This document shows positions 5,767-9,026 of a stretch of 9,026 nucleotides of DNA, in pieces; position 1 is the first letter of the stretch, and each line of letters begins with the position of its first letter. Below the pieces are notes generated by a model. That model was not told the DNA's origin, did no database searches, and saw only the letters and a list, made by a program, of their open reading frames with translations. The stretch is from Halobacteriales archaeon SW_9_67_25 (GTDB lineage Archaea; Halobacteriota; Halobacteria; Halobacteriales; Haloarculaceae): the NCBI GenBank assembly GCA_003022745.1, contig PXSU01000077.1, forward strand, positions 1 through 9,026. Reading direction: 5' to 3'. Position numbers and translations under genes: made by a program.

Positions 5767-6099
5767 ATGCCCGACACACAGGTACTCGAGCGCATCAAAG
5801 AGGCCGAGCGCGAGGCTGACGAGATCGTCGCCGAGGCCCGCGAGGAGGCCGACGAAATCCGCGAACAGGCCCGCCAGGAGGCCGACGAAATCCGCGAACA
5901 GGCCCGCCAGGAGGCCGAAGAGGCCGCCGAGGAGCGTCTCGCAGACGCCCGCGAGGAGATCGACGAGGAGCGAGAGCGCATCCTCGAAGAGGGCAGTGAG
6001 GAGCGCGAGGCCCTCGTCTCGTCGGCCGAGGAGCGTATCGACGAGGTGGTCGACCACGTCGTGGACCTCTTCGAGGAGGCGGTACATGCTCAGACCTGA
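5767..6099 (+). CDS. atpH: A-type ATP synthase subunit H (peripheral stalk)
   Basis: This 110-residue, almost wholly helical protein is the H (AhaH/G-like) subunit that pairs with subunit E to form the peripheral stalk holding the A1 head against rotation. Residues about 8-60 show an 11-residue (hendecad) pattern: I20, I31, I42; A24, A35, A46; A28, A39, A50. Hendecads are known to give the right-handed coiled coil of A/V-type stalk heterodimers. The C-terminal part (75-106) ends with an amphipathic helix as expected for contact with subunit E. Codons 27-37 and 38-48 are an exact 33-base tandem copy. First gene of the operon; its last 14 bases overlap the atpI start. Position at the head of an H-I-K-E order supports the identification over a generic coiled-coil protein. 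Confidence 0.92.
   Translation: MPDTQVLERIKEAEREADEIVAEAREEADEIREQARQEADEIREQARQEAEEAAEERLADAREEIDEERERILEEGSEEREALVSSAEERIDEVVDHVVDLFEEAVHAQT
5845..5910 (+). repeat. Perfect 33-base tandem duplication within atpH
   Basis: Copy 1 (5845-5877) and copy 2 (5878-5910) are identical at all 33 bases, third codon positions included, and each encodes EADEIREQARQ. The preceding codons (EADEIVAEARE) and following ones (EAEEAAEERLA) continue the same 11-residue pattern with diverged bases. The unit is exactly one hendecad, so the duplication lengthens the coiled coil in register. Confidence 0.95.
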
Positions 6100-8326
6100 G
6101 CGGATGAGCCGGGTCTCGGTGACCGGCTCGAAACCCGTGATGGACGACGTCATCGAGGTCGCCCACGACCTGGGGCTGTTGCACGTCACCGAGTACGACG
6201 GCACGTGGGAGGGCTTCGAGCCCGGCGACCCCATCGAGGGCGCCGACGAGGCCTCTGGCAAACTCGTGACCGTCCGCGCGCTGAAGTCCACGCTCGGGGT
6301 CACCGGCGAGGACGTTAGCCCCACCAACCGGGTGATAACAGAGGAGGCCCTCGGGGAGGAACTCGAGGCGGTCCGGGCCGACGTCAACGAACTCGACGAC
6401 CGCCACGACGAACTCCGGGACGAACTCCGGGACGTCGAGGAGCGCATCGACTTGATGGAGCCGTTCGTCGCGCTGGGGATCGATCTGGACCTGCTGTCGG
6501 GGTACGACTCCCTTTCCGTCCGGGCCGGCGATGGCGACCCCGACTCCGTCCAGCGGGCGCTCGCGGACAGCGACGTCGACGCCTACGAGACGTACGCGGC
6601 CGACGACGTCGTGGCCGTCTTCGCGTACACCGACGACGAGACGCTCTCGGACATCCTGGTCGACGCGACGTTCACCGCAGTCGAGATCCCCGACGGCGAG
6701 GGCGACCCCGAATCGTACGTCGAGGAGTTGCGCCACAGGGAGCGCGAACTCGGGTCGAAGCTCTCGACCGTCGAGGACGAGATGGAGGTCGCCACCACGG
6801 AGAACGCCTTCGTCGCGGAGGGCTGGCTCCCGACGGACCGCTACGACGAGTTCGAGGCTTCCATCACGGACGCGGTGGGTGACCACGTCGAGATCGCGGA
6901 ACTCGAACGGGCCGACTACGACGAGGACGGCCACCCGGTCGACCACGAGGAGGTCCACGGCGGCGAGGACCCCACAGCGGACGAAGGAGGCGGGGTCGGC
7001 CAGCCGACAGCCGCCAACGGCCGGGGCGAGGCTGGCGCCGACGCGGAGGCCGACGCCGGAGGCGAGGAGGCCCGGACCGACGGCGGTGCCGCCGCCATCC
7101 CTGAGGAGGCACGGGCCGACGGCGGGATGGTCACGATGGGTGGCGACGACCCACCGGTCGTCCAGAACAACCCCGCGGTCGGCAAGCCCTTCGAGATGCT
7201 CGTCCGGGTCATCAACCGCCCCAAGTACACCGAGTTCGACCCGACGTTCATCCTCCTGCTCACCTTCCCGGCGATGTTCGGGTTCATGATCGGCGACGTC
7301 GCGTACGGTCTCCTCTACGTGCTCATCGGCTGGGCGCTGTACACGAAAATCGACAGTTCTGGGTGGCAGGCGCTGGGCGGCCTCTCCATCTGGTCGGGCG
7401 CCTTCACGATGTTCTTCGGGCTACTGTACGGTGAGTTCTTCGGCCTGCACTTCATAACGAGCATCCTCTGGGAGGGGGTCGTCGGCCTCCACGGCGCACC
7501 CATGCACAAGGGACTCCAGCCGGTCGACATCAACTTCGCCCGGGCGTGGCTCGTGGTGAGTTTCGCGTTCGGCCTGCTCCACCTGACGGTTGGCTACGCG
7601 CTCGGGTTCCTGAAAGAACTCCGCCACGGCGCCCGGGCGGCCCTCACCGAGAAGGGCTCGTGGGTCCTGCTGATGGGCGGCGTCTGGCTGTTCATCTTCA
7701 GCACCGCCGCCTCGGCCAAGAAGCCAGCGTTCATGTTCTCGGTGTTCGGCGCCGAGGGCCTCCTCAACCCGCGAACTGGCGAGGAGATCGCCGCCGAAGC
7801 GGTCGCCTATCCGCTCGGGTTCACCGGCTTCCCCGAGGTCGTCGGGCTGGCAGGGCTCGGCCTGGCGGTCCTGGGACTGGTCCTGTTGCTCGGCGGCGAG
7901 GGGATCATCGGACTGCTGGAGAGTCTGAACGTCCTCGTGAACGTCCTCTCCTATGCCCGGATTCCCGCGGTCCTGCTGGCCAAGGCGGGGATGGCCTTCG
8001 TCGTGAACCTCCTCTTTTTCGGGGCCTACACCCACCACGGGGAGTTCCACTTCCTGACTGGCGACGCGCCGGGCTACGTCATCTCCGAGTACGGCGCCGA
8101 GGCGCTGATGTTCCCGGGACTGATCCACATGGGAATTATCGGCATCCTCTTTGGCGTCGTGGTCTTCATCCTCGGTCATCTGCTGGTGCTGGCGCTCGGC
8201 GTCACGAGTGCCGGCCTGCAGGCGGTCCGTCTCGAGTACGTCGAGTTCTTCGGCAAGTTCTACGACGGTGGCGGCGACGCGTTCGTCCCGTTCGGTCACG
8301 AGCGGACCTACACGGCCGAGGAGTAG
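6086..8326 (+). CDS. atpI: A-type ATP synthase subunit I (a-subunit, membrane stator)
   Basis: This 746-residue protein forms the ion half-channels against the c-ring and anchors the peripheral stalk. Residues 1-285 are the soluble arm, with helical coiled-coil stretches at 85-125 and 210-235. Residues 286-360 are a low-complexity Gly/Ala/Asp/Glu linker. From 365 (KPFEMLVRVINRPKYTEFDP) the membrane domain follows with about seven or eight helices. The essential arginine is recognisable as R625 in NVLSYARIPAVLLAKAGMAF, matching the S-Y-x-R motif of V/A-type a-subunits. The C-terminus AVRLEYVEFFGKFYDGGG (713-730) is the family's conserved end. The frame is open upstream through atpH, but ATG 6086 is chosen because MLRPERMSRVSVTGSK is the usual haloarchaeal start and GAGGAGG (6073-6079) lies 6 bases before it. 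ATG 6104 is the alternative. Length is at the long end because of the linker. Confidence 0.95.
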   Translation: MLRPERMSRVSVTGSKPVMDDVIEVAHDLGLLHVTEYDGTWEGFEPGDPIEGADEASGKLVTVRALKSTLGVTGEDVSPTNRVITEEALGEELEAVRADVNELDDRHDELRDELRDVEERIDLMEPFVALGIDLDLLSGYDSLSVRAGDGDPDSVQRALADSDVDAYETYAADDVVAVFAYTDDETLSDILVDATFTAVEIPDGEGDPESYVEELRHRERELGSKLSTVEDEMEVATTENAFVAEGWLPTDRYDEFEASITDAVGDHVEIAELERADYDEDGHPVDHEEVHGGEDPTADEGGGVGQPTAANGRGEAGADAEADAGGEEARTDGGAAAIPEEARADGGMVTMGGDDPPVVQNNPAVGKPFEMLVRVINRPKYTEFDPTFILLLTFPAMFGFMIGDVAYGLLYVLIGWALYTKIDSSGWQALGGLSIWSGAFTMFFGLLYGEFFGLHFITSILWEGVVGLHGAPMHKGLQPVDINFARAWLVVSFAFGLLHLTVGYALGFLKELRHGARAALTEKGSWVLLMGGVWLFIFSTAASAKKPAFMFSVFGAEGLLNPRTGEEIAAEAVAYPLGFTGFPEVVGLAGLGLAVLGLVLLLGGEGIIGLLESLNVLVNVLSYARIPAVLLAKAGMAFVVNLLFFGAYTHHGEFHFLTGDAPGYVISEYGAEALMFPGLIHMGIIGILFGVVVFILGHLLVLALGVTSAGLQAVRLEYVEFFGKFYDGGGDAFVPFGHERTYTAEE

Positions 8327-8348
8327 CCGCGCCGCGTTCTTCCGGAGT

Positions 8349-8370
8349 GGAGTCGAACCCGAACGACTCC
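8349..8370. repeat. Perfect inverted repeat after atpI
   Basis: GGAGTCG (8349-8355) and CGACTCC (8364-8370) flank the 8-base loop AACCCGAA, and two G-U pairs could extend the stem. It begins 23 bases after the atpI stop. There is no T-run behind it, so it is more likely an mRNA end-protecting or processing hairpin than a terminator. Confidence 0.5.
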
Positions 8371-8435
8371 GTGCCGGCCACGCCGATGTATCGGGGAGCC
8401 GCCTGGCTGTCCGTGTCGCCAGCCGGCGCAACGCG

Positions 8436-8472
8436 CAAAACCGCCGGAATCGCGGGCTGACGAACGGTTTTG
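8436..8472. promoter_or_regulatory. Inverted repeat beside the atpK promoter (possible operator)
   Basis: CAAAACCG (8436-8443) and CGGTTTTG (8465-8472) are perfect 8-base arms separated by 21 bases, so arm centres are 29 bases apart, close to three helical turns. The right arm abuts the putative BRE/TATA at 8471-8486. The arrangement suits a dimeric or tetrameric regulator or a hairpin attenuator; no binding protein is known from the sequence. Confidence 0.4.
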
Positions 8473-8486
8473 AGAAGCTTTATGAG
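8471..8486 (+). promoter_or_regulatory. Probable internal promoter for atpK and downstream genes
   Basis: TGAGAAGCTTTATGAG has a purine-rich BRE-like half followed by the TATA-like CTTTATG. Archaeal spacing gives transcription from about 8507 and a leader near 18 bases before ATG 8525. No Shine-Dalgarno site is present in that leader (GGAAACCAAACC). Confidence 0.5.
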
Positions 8487-8524
8487 TACGCTGGCAGGAC
8501 ATACGGCTGTCCGGAAACCAAACC

Positions 8525-8776
8525 ATGAGCGTAACTACCGCACTCACGGAATTCGTACTGCAAGCAAACGGCGGCCCGGGTATTCCGCCGTCGGCGGGCG
8601 CCGCACTCGCCGTCGGACTGGCCGCCCTCGGGGCTGGCATCGCCGAACGAGGCATCGGCGCCGCGGCGGTCGGCGCCACAGCCGAGGACGACGACATGTT
8701 CGGTCGGGGACTCATCCTCACGGTCATCCCGGAGACGCTGGTGATCCTGGCGCTGGTCACTATCTTCCTGGTCTAA
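8525..8776 (+). CDS. atpK: A-type ATP synthase subunit K (c-ring proteolipid)
   Basis: This 83-residue proteolipid is the rotor c-subunit. A hairpin of two membrane helices is evident: helix 1 at about 24-50, rich in Gly and Ala (AGAALAVGLAALGAGIAERG), a polar loop ATAEDDDMFGRG at 51-62, and helix 2 at 63-83. The ion-carrying carboxylate is E70 in VIPETLVILALV, the usual place in helix 2. It is a single hairpin, unlike the duplicated or triplicated proteolipids of some methanogens. The N-terminal 20 residues (MSVTTALTEFVLQANGG) are an extracellular or periplasm-facing extension. It stands between atpI (198 bases upstream) and atpE (7 bases downstream) and probably has its own promoter. Whether the ring carries protons or sodium cannot be decided safely here; protons are the default for haloarchaea. 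Confidence 0.95.
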   Translation: MSVTTALTEFVLQANGGPGIPPSAGAALAVGLAALGAGIAERGIGAAAVGATAEDDDMFGRGLILTVIPETLVILALVTIFLV

Positions 8777-8783
8777 CCGTCCC

Positions 8784-9026
8784 ATGAGCCTCGATACGGT
8801 CGTAGAGGACATCCGCGAGGAGGCCCGAGAACGCGCCGAGGAGATCAAAAGCGAGGCCGACGCCGAGGCCGAACAGTTGGTCAGTGAGGCCGAGGCCGAC
8901 GCCGAGGAGATCCGCGACCAGCGCGACCGCGAAATCGAGCGCCAGATCGAACAGGAGCGCGAGCAGAAACTCTCCAGTGCCAAGCTCGAGGCCAAACAGG
9001 GGCGCCTGGAGGCCCGGCGCGACGTT
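8784..9026 (+). CDS. atpE: A-type ATP synthase subunit E, N-terminal part (window edge)
   Basis: Eighty-one codons are present of a protein normally near 190-200 residues. It is the second peripheral-stalk subunit, whose N-terminal coiled coil winds with subunit H while the missing C-terminal domain caps the A1 head. The visible part is a continuous charged helix with an Ala pattern (AEEIKSEADAEAEQLVSEAE) like that of atpH, then KLEAKQGRLEARRDV at about 67-81, the conserved start of the E-subunit globular region. ATG 8784 follows the atpK stop by 7 bases; there is no clear ribosome site, so reinitiation after atpK is likely. The known operon order (next C, F, A, B, D) would continue beyond the edge. 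Confidence 0.93.
   Translation, partial: MSLDTVVEDIREEARERAEEIKSEADAEAEQLVSEAEADAEEIRDQRDREIERQIEQEREQKLSSAKLEAKQGRLEARRDV

Larger units (their letters stand above)
8327..8524 (+). other. Long atpI-atpK spacer with regulatory structure
   Basis: This 198-base gap breaks an operon whose other junctions are a 14-base overlap and a 7-base gap. No gene is visible. It holds the 8349-8370 hairpin, a second perfect inverted repeat CAAAACCG (8436-8443) / CGGTTTTG (8465-8472), and a promoter-like box at 8471-8486. Confidence 0.7.

Noticed and set aside
5845..5910. The 33-base tandem units as a CRISPR or other spacer-type array
   Set aside because: The units abut with no spacer and are in frame inside atpH, encoding a coiled-coil hendecad.
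5756..6085. Upstream extension of atpI giving an 856-residue protein
   Set aside because: The added part is an Arg/Ser/Pro-rich out-of-frame reading of atpH; MLRPERMSRV at 6086 with GAGGAGG before it is the standard start.
4405..6447. Very long minus-strand open frame (680 codons) across the methyltransferase, intergenic element and atpH/atpI
   Set aside because: It runs antisense or out of frame through four better-supported features and is Ser/Arg/Thr-rich, typical of GC-rich shadow frames.
8346..8375. tRNA-like T-arm (GGGTTCGACTCC on the minus strand) behind atpI
   Set aside because: The bases around the loop cannot form the 5-base T stem, and no acceptor, D or anticodon arms are found nearby.

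Overview
The window comes from a halophilic archaeon (class Halobacteria). The evidence is high GC content, very acidic predicted proteins rich in Asp and Glu, mostly leaderless gene starts with archaeal TATA/BRE-like elements, and an archaeal A-type ATP synthase operon. The genus cannot be fixed from the sequence alone.

Layout. Positions 1-1537 (minus strand) carry electron transfer flavoprotein genes etfB and etfA, overlapping by 4 bases; etfA runs off the left edge. Immediately upstream on the same strand is a membrane-anchored winged-helix regulator with an extracytoplasmic domain (1577-2758). A divergent promoter region of 150 bases separates it from a plus-strand pair: a secreted 405-residue haloarchaeal protein of unknown function (2909-4126) and a short protein with a type IV pilin N-terminus (4166-4624). 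Nine bases after the pilin stop, and convergent with it, lies a class I SAM methyltransferase (4634-5254, minus). Its motifs closely resemble plant VTE3-type quinone methyltransferases, so it is a candidate menaquinone methylase.

A gene-free stretch of about 510 bases follows (5255-5766). It is not featureless: it holds a 212-base element bounded by perfect 12-base inverted repeats, plus a degenerate 64-base-period direct repeat whose second copy contains the element's left end. The ATP synthase operon then starts: atpH, atpI, atpK and the beginning of atpE (5767-9026, plus), the usual haloarchaeal order. atpH and atpI overlap by 14 bases; atpK and atpE are 7 bases apart. atpI and atpK are instead separated by 198 bases holding a good internal promoter and two perfect inverted repeats, which suggests separate control of the c-ring subunit.

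How the genes work together. ETF feeds electrons from flavin dehydrogenases towards the quinone pool, the methyltransferase probably makes part of that pool, and the A-type ATP synthase uses the resulting ion gradient. The window is therefore largely a respiratory-energy neighbourhood, interrupted by a cell-surface pair. No wholly new multi-gene system is evident. The best leads are the intergenic repeat element, the perfect 33-base tandem duplication in the atpH coiled coil, the isolated atpK promoter, and the uncharacterised regulator and surface-protein genes.
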